Part shown: positions 33,511 through 43,358 of the stretch, piece by piece
Layout of the letters: every line of letters starts with the position of its first letter
Position numbering within the stretch: position 1 is the first letter of the stretch
Source of the DNA: Acidimicrobiaceae bacterium
Lineage (GTDB): Bacteria > Actinomycetota > Acidimicrobiia > Acidimicrobiales > RAAP-2
DNA: 64,000 bases
Direction of reading: 5' to 3'
Assembly (NCBI GenBank): GCA_003170315.1
Contig: PNAH01000012.1
Coordinates: 1-64,000, forward strand
The notes under the pieces: generated by a model
Told to the model about the DNA's origin: nothing
Seen by the model: only the letters and a program-made list of their open reading frames with translations
Databases searched by the model: none
Made by a program: the position numbers and the translations under genes

Positions 33511-35424
33511 TCACAGATTCATATATCCGAGGCTTGGGTTTTCGAAACTCCCAACAATCAGGCCACGATCCAAAAAGGTGTTGAAGTGCTCACACGATGT
33601 CTCAGGCAAAAGGGCGCAATTGTGACAAGCTGCGAGATTCAAAGAGTTCGGTCCCTGTCCCTGCTTACCGAACTCCATGCAAACTGGATCTGCGGAGCAG
33701 AACAGTGCCTTGTCGACCGCAGATTCCAGCAGAATTTCCAACCTACCTGGACTCCCGATGCGCACAAGCCCCCCCATACTCCCCTCAGAGTCTCCAGAAG
33801 CGGTGTAAATAAGTATTCCGTTAGCCGATGAAGAACTGCCGTTTAGAGCGCCGCAATATATTCGCTCGCGCAGTGAAGCTGCTGAGTACCCAGATTCGAA
33901 AACCGTTTGATTGATCAGCAAGTGCGCAAGGGTATGGAGGGCAACCAATCTGGGAAGAAATGTCTCGTCAGTGACATTTGGATACAACTTGAGATATGTG
34001 TCAGTCATTTTCAGAGCACTAACTCGGTCGATCACTGCGGCGTTGTTGGACCATTTCCAGAATTCGGGCGTATTTATATCCAAGAAAATTCCCTCACCAA
34101 AAACTTCGTAGGCGGGCAACCAGTGATCCTTTGGCCCTTCGGAACGCCGAAGCATTTTCCGCATCTCACCTAATGGTTTTTCGACTTCGGGACGTATTCG
34201 GCCAAAACCAACCAAAGCCCTTGTCTCTTTTAGCCGATCAATTAGAACAATCTTGGAGAAAGTCTTTCCAACTCTCTCTCCGGAATATTCCTTAAGCCCG
34301 ATCTCCTTCATTTTAAGAACTGAAGAAGTCATTAATTCGCCAGAGACGAAAACTTCGTACTCCGCCGACTTCAAGTCATCCCCGTCTTCAATTTTCGGCG
34401 ACTCTGTAGATGACTCCGACGTGTCGTTCCGGACCGCATCAATAGCTTCAGCAACATCAAACTTTTCAACAAACGGCTTTATCAACACACTTAGGCCTGG
34501 AGATTTTTGTATCATTTGCAGAACTTGTTTGCCCGGAATTCCTTCGGTAGCTTCTAGAAAACTCTGAAATTCGTTCGATTGAAGCGTCTCAAGAAGTTCT
34601 TGCGAAATTCCGGCGACCTTCTTCGGGAGGAAAATAGCGCTCTTGACATACGAGTAATAATTATTGATGGCGCCTTTGATTCCGCCAATCAGCTGTTCGC
34701 CGCATCCTTCACCTTGGAAATCGTCGAGCCACGGTCTTTGTCCGTCGCAAAGAAATTCCTTTTTGCTAGACAATCGCTGGGAAAGATATGTCTTCAATCC
34801 TGCTGTGTCAATGGTTCCGAATATTCGATCAAAACTTCGAAATTTTCCACAACTGCAACGAACTGATTGTGTCGCTAACGTTGCTCCAGTAAACGAAACT
34901 GACAGATCGCCATTACAGGAGGGCTTGTCTTCGTGGTGAACCCATTCTCTAAAGGGGAAATCTCGTATGTGACCTCTACCGCACATCGCTAAAAATTGAA
35001 TCTGCACGACTTTGGAAATGAGGTAGGGCTTCTTCTCTGGATTCTTTGCCTGGCAAAACCGACAACGTACTTGTCCTAGTTCCAATCGGCTCACCTCCAT
35101 CATCTTGTAACACGATTGGCAGAAGTTCCATAACGGAAACCGGAGCGCTGGCAAAGTTACGAAACTATTTGAATTGCCCTTCGATGAGTAGCCGAACGGA
35201 ACTCGAAAGTCAGGTGGCCGTACGAATCCATCAACCCCTAAGGCTTTATTTAGGCGCCACTCATCGGCAATATAGAACTCGCTGGGATCAAACGAAGCTT
35301 CGTCGGAGTCAATCCAATGGTCAAGACCTGCGACGATCGCACTAACCCCATCAACAGAAGTTACGATCGCACCGACACCAAATGGTGCAATCAACTGAGC
35401 TCTTCGGATAGGAAAATCAGACAT
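33511..35424 (-). CDS. drmB: DrmB-like DUF1998 protein
   Basis: N-terminus IRRAQLIAPFGVGAIVTS is characteristic of DrmB. A Cys4 cluster CQSCYKMMEVSRLELGQVRC plus RFC follows. The DUF1998 domain is near the C-terminus (LAHLLINQTVFESGYSAASL, ILIYTASGDSEGSMGGLVRI, CHNCALLPETSCEHFN). In DISARM, DrmB forms a complex with the DrmA helicase and controls DNA access. The start overlaps the DrmA end by 8 bases, and length (637 aa) is normal. Confidence 0.88.
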   Translation of the reverse strand: MSDFPIRRAQLIAPFGVGAIVTSVDGVSAIVAGLDHWIDSDEASFDPSEFYIADEWRLNKALGVDGFVRPPDFRVPFGYSSKGNSNSFVTLPALRFPLWNFCQSCYKMMEVSRLELGQVRCRFCQAKNPEKKPYLISKVVQIQFLAMCGRGHIRDFPFREWVHHEDKPSCNGDLSVSFTGATLATQSVRCSCGKFRSFDRIFGTIDTAGLKTYLSQRLSSKKEFLCDGQRPWLDDFQGEGCGEQLIGGIKGAINNYYSYVKSAIFLPKKVAGISQELLETLQSNEFQSFLEATEGIPGKQVLQMIQKSPGLSVLIKPFVEKFDVAEAIDAVRNDTSESSTESPKIEDGDDLKSAEYEVFVSGELMTSSVLKMKEIGLKEYSGERVGKTFSKIVLIDRLKETRALVGFGRIRPEVEKPLGEMRKMLRRSEGPKDHWLPAYEVFGEGIFLDINTPEFWKWSNNAAVIDRVSALKMTDTYLKLYPNVTDETFLPRLVALHTLAHLLINQTVFESGYSAASLRERIYCGALNGSSSSANGILIYTASGDSEGSMGGLVRIGSPGRLEILLESAVDKALFCSADPVCMEFGKQGQGPNSLNLAACHNCALLPETSCEHFNTFLDRGLIVGSFENPSLGYMNL

Positions 35425-38400
35425 CTGACCTCCTAGATACGTATACGTCGCTCACTTTGATTCGACATTGAGCGTCTACATTTCTTAGACTCCCAGGAGT
35501 TTCCCATGACGCGATCCGCTTGTCTTCGGGTAGATACGATCCGGCGTAGTACATCAAAGGAAGTTGGTCTTCTTTGAAGTCGCCAGTCCATACGGACCTG
35601 CCCCAGTCTTGCCACTCTCTTTTTCTTTTCTTCGCAATCCGGTCGAAGTCATTTACTTGGCCCGGGTCAATTCGAATCATTCGTTCTCTGAGTACGGTGA
35701 CCGCATTATCGAAGTTCATTTCTGGAAACGGGTACGGGTCTGTGCCTTTTCTACACATGTTTCGGATGTACCCAACGATCACACCATGCATAGCCCTTTC
35801 CAGCACGGGCGTCGACCAAGGCGTGACGCTGGTGGGTTCAACTTCCGCATAGAGGCGCTGATGGTAGCTACGAAATTTCTCAAAGTGCGATTTGTCTCTA
35901 GCTCGCCGGGGCGGGTACATAACGACGATTAAGCCTGGGCGATCCTGTGGTCGACGACCGACTCGACCTGATACCTGAATGTACTGAGCCGTCGTTTTCG
36001 GTTGTCCCAAAATCGTCATTAACGACAGTCTTGGAATGTCTATTCCTACTTCAATAATGTTTGAAGCGAGACACACATCAACATGTTTGGAACCGTATTC
36101 AACGAGTAGCTCATCAATTGCCTTTGGCAGATCAGACGATTCAATGCGGCTCGTCAATTCTCTTCGTCGGAAAAGAGTTCGCTTTGATTCACGATCAGTG
36201 ATTCCCATGCGCTCCCATATCGCTTTCAATTGAGCCCTCACATTGATCTGGAGCAATGTAAACGAAGTTCCGATGTCTTGAATTCGATTAAAGAATGCGA
36301 GATTTGTTATCCACGGATCTCTTTGTTCGATCGGGAGTTCGAAGGGTGCTTGTGCCAAGGCCGCCGTTACTCGAACCTGAAGGTCTTGAACAGAGCGTAA
36401 CGACGTACCAATTGCGCCCACATAGAGACGACCTTGGGCCAATCTTCCAGTTTCCAGGTCAATATCGAATTTCGCAAAAAATGAATCTGAAATGTCGATC
36501 CCGTTTGGCGGAAACAGAGTTGAAGTAGTCCTACCGAAAAGACTCAAGATCTGTTCACTTGCGTTTCGGATAGTGGCCGTTGAGCACACGATTTTTGGAC
36601 GCCTGACACCGTCTGGATCTACACGGTTACAAAGTTCTTCAAACAAGCTTTCGTATATTCCAACGACCGATCCTAAAGGCCCGCTTATCAGGTGCAGCTC
36701 ATCTTGGATTATTAAATTTGGCGGCTCAATGCATCTTTCACCTTCGGCATCAATTCCGAATAATTCTCGGATTCGCTCGTTGAAAGCTACCTGGGCAAAT
36801 TTGTCAATGGTGGCGACAATCAGTGACGGCTTTTCATCAAAAATGTCGTCGTCGATCACGAGAGCCGGAATTGGACGTTTTTCTTCGCTGAAAAAGCACT
36901 GCCGGTTTGGACATATGAAAATTACGGTCTCTTGGCCGTGCGTTATTGGACTTCTGGAGATCTCATACCCCGGCCATCGTTCGTCTTTGTCGCCACCTTC
37001 GGCGGGTCCAAGCGAAGTGCTGCAGAGCGGACACCGATTCAGAATGAATCTATGTTCTTTATTGATATTTCCGCGAATTGCTTTGAGTTCTTTACAGGCC
37101 GGCTGTCGATGTAGTGGAGAAAGGCTATCTCCAACCCATATTCCGATGGAAAATCTTGAACCTCCCAAAGACTCGCGATCTCGGATGACTTCCATGCACG
37201 CAATAAGGCTTGCAGCTCGCGTGAATTGCTGAGCCGTAAGTAGCCGCAACGTGTATCTCATTATCGCGCCAACCGCTTGATTGGAGCCGGAAAGACGAGA
37301 ATAAAAGAGCGAAAACGAGATCAAGCCTTGATATGCCTCAGTCTTTCCTCCACCCGTCGGAAAGAAAATTAGGTCCACCGTTTCCCTGTTTGCGTCTTCC
37401 GAGTCAATGGTTGAACAAAGGCTGGTTAAGAGAAATCCAATCTGAAACGGTCGCCATGAACCTTTACCCTCCGACGAAATTGTTGGAGTTTCCTCGACGA
37501 TCAATTCGGAGACTGCGGAATTCATTCTCTTTCTTGAAATTCCACGCGTCATGACTGGAACCTCTAGTTGCTGCATGAGTACTGATTCGTTCGCCAACTC
37601 GAATGCTCGTCGCGCCGTGGGATTCGCCTCGATCAGAGCCAGTCCTTCCTTCATGCGGATCAGCGCGAGTTCACACAAGTCAACGTGCGTCTGAGCAGTC
37701 CGCGACATATCGGAAGCAAGTTTCAAGGTTGCCGTTCGACAGTGTTCGATCCAGTTTTGATAACTAACTATCAAATTCGAAAGACTTGCTACACCCTTGC
37801 TCCCGGGTCCGCAATCCATCAAATCTTGCATCGAAACTCTGATAGGTACGCCTTTAATGTCTCTAATATCAGGCGTAATGCTGGGGACTTCATGAGTGGG
37901 AAAGAAAGTCGCCTTTACGCTGGCGCAACGTTCTTCTTCAATTTCCCACGTCGCTGAACAACCGTGACCGATCGCATATGTTTCGTAGTTTCGGTAAAGC
38001 AATTTGAGAGAACGCGCTTCTTCACTTGTCCGAAGCAATTCACTGTCTTCGCGTTCGGGATATGCAAGAAACCTTGATGGAGTTCCATCGCTTCGAATCA
38101 AAGCTACGTCAAACTCAGTTTGAAATAATCCGAACGAGTTACAATCAGACTGTTGCGAGATGTTCGATACCGCGACGGTCACAAATCGACTCCCGAATTT
38201 GTCCCTCGGCCGGATCAGTATGTTCGCCGTAAGTGTTAAATCGCCCGCATCCGCAGAAACTATTTCCATTGACTTGAATGAGTTGGCAATTTTGACAGTG
38301 GACTCTATCTTTGTTTCAAATTCAATCAAAACGGGTCGTCTTACGTACCACGGGTAGCCAACTACGTTCCCAGCTTCAGCGCCGATGGTTGCGGCTAAAC

Positions 38401-38965
38401 CGCTTACTTCTTCTTCCGGTTCGACCGTTTCACTCGCTTCATCAAGTTCTCTGTCATCCGAACCGAGTTTGCTACTTCGTCCGATGTGTACGTTGAACGA
38501 CTCGTATCTTCCTCCACTTAATGTCAGGAGAATCTTGTGGGTCTCATCATCGATTACAAAAGTCAGTGCGGCCGACTCAGGATCCCTTTCATTCACAGGA
38601 CTTAGATCGAAATCGTCATCTACTTCTTCTGTGAATGACTTGCCGGTGTTGGCAAACACGTCGTCTTCCGACAAATCTTCTTCATTGTCTACTGTCAATA
38701 GCTCAAGTTCTAAAGCCTCATCCGTGTCTGAAGCCTTCGAGTTAGCAGGAAAGAGAACCCCGGTCGCGTATCGACGCATCGGCTTAACACGGTCCGTAAT
38801 AACTTCTTCCCCCGTGCCTTTTTCAATCCATGGGCCCAATGCGGCATTTCGATCCGGAAAGAAAATGGCTTCTTTCAAGTCCAATTCGGTGCCTTGGGGA
38901 TCAGGGCCAATTAACTCACGACGTAGTGCAGCAACTATTACCTGACGTCCGCCATCACTCACCAC
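35417..38965 (-). CDS. drmA: DrmA-like helicase (DISARM core)
   Basis: 1182 aa. The SF2 motif I FFPTGGGKTEAY lies at about residues 535-545, motif II IIQDELHLISG at about 752-762, and the C-terminal helicase motifs SNIIEVGIDIPRLS and QVSGRVGRR near 1030-1060. Two Cys pairs (CPLC near 645, CPNRQC near 685) probably bind zinc between motifs I and II. The long N-terminal part with YATGVLFPAN is the usual DrmA N-terminal region. It would be the ATP-driven engine sensing or loading on invading DNA. Fourth gene of the six-gene operon. Confidence 0.9.
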   Translation of the reverse strand: MVSDGGRQVIVAALRRELIGPDPQGTELDLKEAIFFPDRNAALGPWIEKGTGEEVITDRVKPMRRYATGVLFPANSKASDTDEALELELLTVDNEEDLSEDDVFANTGKSFTEEVDDDFDLSPVNERDPESAALTFVIDDETHKILLTLSGGRYESFNVHIGRSSKLGSDDRELDEASETVEPEEEVSGLAATIGAEAGNVVGYPWYVRRPVLIEFETKIESTVKIANSFKSMEIVSADAGDLTLTANILIRPRDKFGSRFVTVAVSNISQQSDCNSFGLFQTEFDVALIRSDGTPSRFLAYPEREDSELLRTSEEARSLKLLYRNYETYAIGHGCSATWEIEEERCASVKATFFPTHEVPSITPDIRDIKGVPIRVSMQDLMDCGPGSKGVASLSNLIVSYQNWIEHCRTATLKLASDMSRTAQTHVDLCELALIRMKEGLALIEANPTARRAFELANESVLMQQLEVPVMTRGISRKRMNSAVSELIVEETPTISSEGKGSWRPFQIGFLLTSLCSTIDSEDANRETVDLIFFPTGGGKTEAYQGLISFSLFYSRLSGSNQAVGAIMRYTLRLLTAQQFTRAASLIACMEVIRDRESLGGSRFSIGIWVGDSLSPLHRQPACKELKAIRGNINKEHRFILNRCPLCSTSLGPAEGGDKDERWPGYEISRSPITHGQETVIFICPNRQCFFSEEKRPIPALVIDDDIFDEKPSLIVATIDKFAQVAFNERIRELFGIDAEGERCIEPPNLIIQDELHLISGPLGSVVGIYESLFEELCNRVDPDGVRRPKIVCSTATIRNASEQILSLFGRTTSTLFPPNGIDISDSFFAKFDIDLETGRLAQGRLYVGAIGTSLRSVQDLQVRVTAALAQAPFELPIEQRDPWITNLAFFNRIQDIGTSFTLLQINVRAQLKAIWERMGITDRESKRTLFRRRELTSRIESSDLPKAIDELLVEYGSKHVDVCLASNIIEVGIDIPRLSLMTILGQPKTTAQYIQVSGRVGRRPQDRPGLIVVMYPPRRARDKSHFEKFRSYHQRLYAEVEPTSVTPWSTPVLERAMHGVIVGYIRNMCRKGTDPYPFPEMNFDNAVTVLRERMIRIDPGQVNDFDRIAKKRKREWQDWGRSVWTGDFKEDQLPLMYYAGSYLPEDKRIASWETPGSLRNVDAQCRIKVSDVYVSRRSDV

Positions 38966-39000
38966 AACTCTTTTCTATTTTCGCAGCATCGTACGTAAAC

Positions 39001-40680
39001 TTAGATGCTCGATGCCAGTCGCTCCAATATGTCCACTTGATCTGATCGGTGAGCGACTAACACTAGTTTTTCTATAGCCCTAGACACTCCCGCATAAACG
39101 ATGTCTTCTTCTCCACCAATCTCAAAATCATGAATGATGACAAGTTGAGATTCAAGTCCCTTGAATTTACGGGCACTACTTGAAAATATCTTTCGCCGAT
39201 TAGCCATGTCATCAGGTTCTGAAAAATAAAATTTGTCACGCAGGGATTGCGACAACTGTCTCGGATCGAATTCACTCCTCAACCCCAGTACAACCACTTC
39301 TCCTAGTGGAAACGACTTCGTAGCCTCATGGAGCGCGCGCGCCAAAGAACCGATCTTTTCTTCCATAGAGTTGTAATAGTGAAACTGAGTACAGTTGTCA
39401 CGACCTTTAAGCCGAAAACGTCTGTAGATGTCCCTTCTATTACGAATGGAACAAATCAAGTCTCCGACACCTTCTCTGTTACGACAGTTCGTCCACAGCT
39501 GGAATGTCTCCACACCCGGAAAGTTTGTTCGAAATTGATCGCGAGCGTTTTGATCTTGGTAGAAAAGTAGTTGATGAGCGAAGTCGCCAAAGAATCGAAG
39601 CTCGGTGGCACCACACGCAATCGGAAGTAATGAAAGAAAGTTCAACACATTCTCATTCGAGAAGTCTTGGATCTCGTCGACAATTAGAACATCGAATGCA
39701 AAAATTGATTGAGGTCCTTCGAGGAACTCGATCGCTCGCCTCGGAAGCTCTGTATCAAACCAAGCTTCTTCGGGTGAGTCGAAATGAGAATCTGTCATTC
39801 TCAACATCAGTGAGTGATAGGTGCCGCAAAAAACAAGGTTTTCATGTTCTCCTAAAGAGTTCCGGAGGAAACTCGAGAGGTATCGATTTCGACACAGCAT
39901 AATTATTCGCTTGCCTGATTCCAGGGCTCTCCTTGCAGTTTCAAGTGCAAGGAGCGTTTTCCCGGTTCCTGCAGCTCCTTCGAACAAAAGGATGGGGTGT
40001 TCATCAAGTTGATCTAATGCCTCAAATTGCTCCTCGAGGAAATTGTGATACTCCTCGAATCGATTCTGGGTGGTAGCAGCAAGTGATTCAGATACTTCAA
40101 AGTCTCCACGTAGAAAAGTCGCAAGTTTTTCTGCGTCCTCGGCGTCGAAGGCCAACTGATCGGGTTGCCTCGTCAATTTAAGATGGTTCTGCATGGCGAT
40201 AAATGCCGACTTGATAGCGCCGCCGACACCTTGCAAATTGATTTGGGACTTATCGATGCACTGCCATGGCAACCATTCGAGAGAATTTTCGGAGAAATTG
40301 ACGTTGGTAAAAGCAACGACCGACCGCATAGGAGGTACGCGTCTCCCCGCTCTCTTCAATTGATTCGTCAGGCTATACCGATTCAATTCTGCCTGCTCGA
40401 ACGGGCTGCGAGTTGTGGGCGAATCGTTCCCAAGGCGCCAAGTGCCATTTTCTCGAACAATATTCCGATGAGACTTCACCTCGACGACAAGTACTCCAAA
40501 CCCCGGGGCAATCACAACGAAGTCAATTTCCCCTTTTTCTTGTCTGACATGCCGAGAGAGCGTGAGGCTATGTAGCACGATCCAATCCTTCGTGACTTGG
40601 TCATCGCGCAATCCAACGAACACTCTTTTTTCGCCTGGGGGGGCATCGCTCAAAATCCAATTTGGAAGCATTCGCGCCAT
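39001..40680 (-). CDS. NERD-nuclease/UvrD-type helicase fusion
   Basis: The N-terminal NERD domain shows GEKRVFVGL and GEIDFVVIAPGFGVLVVEVKS (the D...E-x-K nuclease pattern). A superfamily-1 helicase follows with LLFEGAAGTGKTLLALETA, DVLIVDEIQDFS (Walker B) and late motifs including SARKFKGLESQLVII. Its ATG overlaps the previous stop as TAATG, and the gene is 35 bases ahead of DrmA, so it belongs to the same operon. It offers a nuclease activity in a locus without the DISARM DrmC nuclease. Confidence 0.87.
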   Translation of the reverse strand: MARMLPNWILSDAPPGEKRVFVGLRDDQVTKDWIVLHSLTLSRHVRQEKGEIDFVVIAPGFGVLVVEVKSHRNIVRENGTWRLGNDSPTTRSPFEQAELNRYSLTNQLKRAGRRVPPMRSVVAFTNVNFSENSLEWLPWQCIDKSQINLQGVGGAIKSAFIAMQNHLKLTRQPDQLAFDAEDAEKLATFLRGDFEVSESLAATTQNRFEEYHNFLEEQFEALDQLDEHPILLFEGAAGTGKTLLALETARRALESGKRIIMLCRNRYLSSFLRNSLGEHENLVFCGTYHSLMLRMTDSHFDSPEEAWFDTELPRRAIEFLEGPQSIFAFDVLIVDEIQDFSNENVLNFLSLLPIACGATELRFFGDFAHQLLFYQDQNARDQFRTNFPGVETFQLWTNCRNREGVGDLICSIRNRRDIYRRFRLKGRDNCTQFHYYNSMEEKIGSLARALHEATKSFPLGEVVVLGLRSEFDPRQLSQSLRDKFYFSEPDDMANRRKIFSSSARKFKGLESQLVIIHDFEIGGEEDIVYAGVSRAIEKLVLVAHRSDQVDILERLASSI

Positions 40681-42194
40681 TAAAGGGCCTCGTCGTTCTT
40701 CGCCACAACATCGATCATTGAAATTGGAATGAGGACGGCAGTTTCTTCAACGTATTCAACTCGAAATACTCCGAGTGCGCCGCAATCTTCAATGTGAATG
40801 GAACTCATTCCGCCTGATTTCACCAAATCGTCTCCGGAGAGGGCGAGTACAGCACTACGAAGGCGAGCAAGAATAACTCCGCCAGCTTTCAAGTGAAGTT
40901 TTCGTATCGCTTGCAAATCCGTCCAGAGTGACTCGGCAGAGTCGATTAAACCAAGATAACGACAAGTGCCCAAAAAATCACTTTTGGAATTCGGTGCGAT
41001 CGAACGAGGATCGTAAACCCAATGCCGAAGATTCTGGACATCAACGCCGTACTCATTCGAGAGCGAGCGTTGGACTGCCTTTAGATTTCCCGTTTCTTCA
41101 ATTCGTTGCTTTAGCGCGTCTTTCCAGTGACTTTGAGATGCGCGAAGCCGAAGAGCACCCAGGCCATCAGCGACACTGTCGATCAGGATCGGCGACGAAC
41201 GACCAATTCTTTCAACAATCAACTCGCCTTCATGCAATTCGCTTGTTTGTCGGGATTCGAGTTCGAGCACGCCTTCAGATGACACCACAACTACCCGGCA
41301 TCGCGAGTCAGGACGTGCACTCATCCACATGTGATGACCGTTGGCCAATCCAACAAACCGAGCCATCTCCATAATTTCGGTCTCGGAATTAGATGGCTCT
41401 GCGCTGGCGCTAATCACTTCCCATTCGCTACGCAACGCTTCCATTTCCATTTCAGGCATCGAGCCAAAGGGCAGTGAGTATCTGACGCTTCGGGAAATCG
41501 CGGAAGAATCGATCAGTCCGTCTACATCGGGCGATTTTCCAAACGGATAGAGAATGAAATGATTCAACGCCGATTTTGGGTCAAGCAAGAATCTCGTATC
41601 AGGCTCACTTCGATACCTCGAAGAAAAATAGAAAGGACTACCTAAATAAACCATTTTGTGTGAAATTTCCTCGTCCAGTAGACGCTTGAATTGAATAACT
41701 CTTAGTGGAAAGTCACAGGATTTCTCCAAATGACTTGTCAGAGGACTCACCCAAAAAGAATCTTTGACAACAACCACAGCTCCTTCTTCCAAAGCTTGGA
41801 GCAACTTCTCGTTGATGGGATTTTCTCTTTCGTGAATGAGTTTCTCCAAAAGAGTCAGAGTGCGTTCTACGATTACGCGAATCGCATTGAAGTCGTCAAG
41901 CGACTGAGCATTTGAGGCGAGAAGTTCAATTGTAGATTGAATACCCATTTCCATTCCTGAGTATTGAAAAGGAAGAGTTGAGAGTTTTGTACGTGCCCGT
42001 TGAACCGGCGCCAGGAACATCTCGTAATATTCGCTCAAAGCTTCTGCGTCACGGACTGCCAACTGAAGCGAGCGACATTCGACCCAGAGTTTCTCTACTT
42101 GGGCTTGCCGAGCAAAATCGAACGAGAATGTCGCGCTATTCCTTGTTTGAAGCGCATGAGTCGTGTCGCCGAGCCTGTTCAATTGATACTCCAA
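40680..42194 (-). CDS. Unknown DISARM-operon protein, possible C-terminal half of DrmE
   Basis: 504 aa. The C-terminal 200 residues are SHWKDALKQRIEETGNLKAV, LRHWVYDPRSIAPNSKSDFL, then LQAIRKLHLKAGGVILARL. This W-x-x-A-L...L-R-x-W...P...D-F...I-R-x-L-H-x-x-A-G pattern resembles the C-terminal region of DrmE, as far as I remember that family. The N-terminal part is helical. Start codon overlaps the 3' end of the previous gene by 16 bases. Together the two proteins (305 + 504 aa) would be about the size of one DrmE. This is an inference. Confidence 0.5.
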   Translation of the reverse strand: MEYQLNRLGDTTHALQTRNSATFSFDFARQAQVEKLWVECRSLQLAVRDAEALSEYYEMFLAPVQRARTKLSTLPFQYSGMEMGIQSTIELLASNAQSLDDFNAIRVIVERTLTLLEKLIHERENPINEKLLQALEEGAVVVVKDSFWVSPLTSHLEKSCDFPLRVIQFKRLLDEEISHKMVYLGSPFYFSSRYRSEPDTRFLLDPKSALNHFILYPFGKSPDVDGLIDSSAISRSVRYSLPFGSMPEMEMEALRSEWEVISASAEPSNSETEIMEMARFVGLANGHHMWMSARPDSRCRVVVVSSEGVLELESRQTSELHEGELIVERIGRSSPILIDSVADGLGALRLRASQSHWKDALKQRIEETGNLKAVQRSLSNEYGVDVQNLRHWVYDPRSIAPNSKSDFLGTCRYLGLIDSAESLWTDLQAIRKLHLKAGGVILARLRSAVLALSGDDLVKSGGMSSIHIEDCGALGVFRVEYVEETAVLIPISMIDVVAKNDEAL

Positions 42195-43093
42195 CCCATA
42201 TATTCAATTCCTTTCGGTAACGAAAGAGTGGGCGCGAGCTTCACGGAGGACCCCCTTGAACGAGTCCTGAAACTTTTAAGACTTGAAAGCACTTCTCTCG
42301 CATGAATGTCCCAGCGATTTAGAACAACAACCGACGTGAACGAGTTGACATAATTTCGTTGACGACTCACTGCTCTGGATCCGTCATAGACCGTGAAATC
42401 CGCTTCGACTTCCAACAAGGACCTCGAAGCAGGGTTGACATATAACGACAAATGATGAGGAGATTCTCTAACGTCGTCGAGATCCTTCACTCGTAGAATG
42501 TCGTCGAGACAACCAATGGTTCCTTCGCACGAGAGTTCTTGCGCCAGAAGATCATTTCGAATCTCTTGATCACCTACTAAACAGATTTCGTTTTTTGATT
42601 GTGTAGTGAGGTCAATGACCCTCCCAGGTGCGAACGCGTCCAAAAAGTTGAAATTTCGAGACAATGGACGAGCGTGGACGAAAGGCGCTCCATCGAACCG
42701 TGAGAACCTGTATTTGTCAAAATATTCCGTGTACCTACTCATCGCCCCTCTCCGGCTACACACATAACTGAATTTGTTTTTCGGGGGGTCCAATTCTGAA
42801 ATTGTTAGTTGACCGAAGGTTCCATGGCTCAGTTGTGAATGAGAATCAAGCCAGGTAATTTGGTCGCCGTCACTGAGCGTTTCAATTGATTCACGAGAAT
42901 AAAAGTCCAACGACTCGAAGCGTGCCGACGCAAATCCGGCGGCCAACATCCCGCTCACCATTCGTGTCCCGGGGAATGTCAAGACATGCCATTTCTCTGT
43001 CTCCAGCGGCTCAGTCGCCAGCCACCGGCCGAATCCATAGACGAACTCGGCCCAAGCAGGCATTGGACTTTTGTCCGCTTGAAGGAGAGCCAT
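42179..43093 (-). CDS. Unknown first gene of the DISARM-like operon
   Basis: 304 aa from ATG 43093 (a GTG lies just before). Contains WHVLTFPGTRMVSGMLAAGFASARF near the N-terminus. FVHARPLSRNFNFLDAFAPG and FTSVVVLNRWDIHAREVL follow later. No known motif for a nuclease, helicase or methylase is visible. It overlaps the next gene by 16 bases, implying coupled translation. There is no ribosome site that settles the start. Its place at the head of the operon matches that of drmE in class 2 DISARM. Confidence 0.5.
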   Translation of the reverse strand: MALLQADKSPMPAWAEFVYGFGRWLATEPLETEKWHVLTFPGTRMVSGMLAAGFASARFESLDFYSRESIETLSDGDQITWLDSHSQLSHGTFGQLTISELDPPKNKFSYVCSRRGAMSRYTEYFDKYRFSRFDGAPFVHARPLSRNFNFLDAFAPGRVIDLTTQSKNEICLVGDQEIRNDLLAQELSCEGTIGCLDDILRVKDLDDVRESPHHLSLYVNPASRSLLEVEADFTVYDGSRAVSRQRNYVNSFTSVVVLNRWDIHAREVLSSLKSFRTRSRGSSVKLAPTLSLPKGIEYMGWSIN

Positions 43094-43358
43094 CACGCAA
43101 AACTAACTAAAACTTGTAACACGCCCCTATGAATAGCGTCGCCCGTCGGGCTCGCCGTAGTTGGAGGCACGAAAAATCTCAAAATGTGCGCATAAATTTG
43201 AACGTAAATGTGATTGCTAATTTTGAGTTAGCTCGGTCCATTGCCCGGATAAAGGGTTCGAGACCAGGGAAGTTAGATGCCACTGAGTAGCCAGTGGCAA
43301 ACAGAAATTATAAATCCGCGAGGAATATTGTTTAGTCAAAACTTCAGGAGGCCCAGAA
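43094..43358. other. Divergent intergenic region with a hairpin
   Basis: AT-rich 265-base spacer between the DISARM-like operon (minus) and a small plus-strand gene. A perfect 7-bp inverted repeat, GCCACTG/CAGTGGC at 43279-43285 and 43292-43298 with a 6-base loop, could be an operator or RNA hairpin. It should hold the operon promoter; I cannot pick a convincing -35/-10 pair. Confidence 0.4.
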
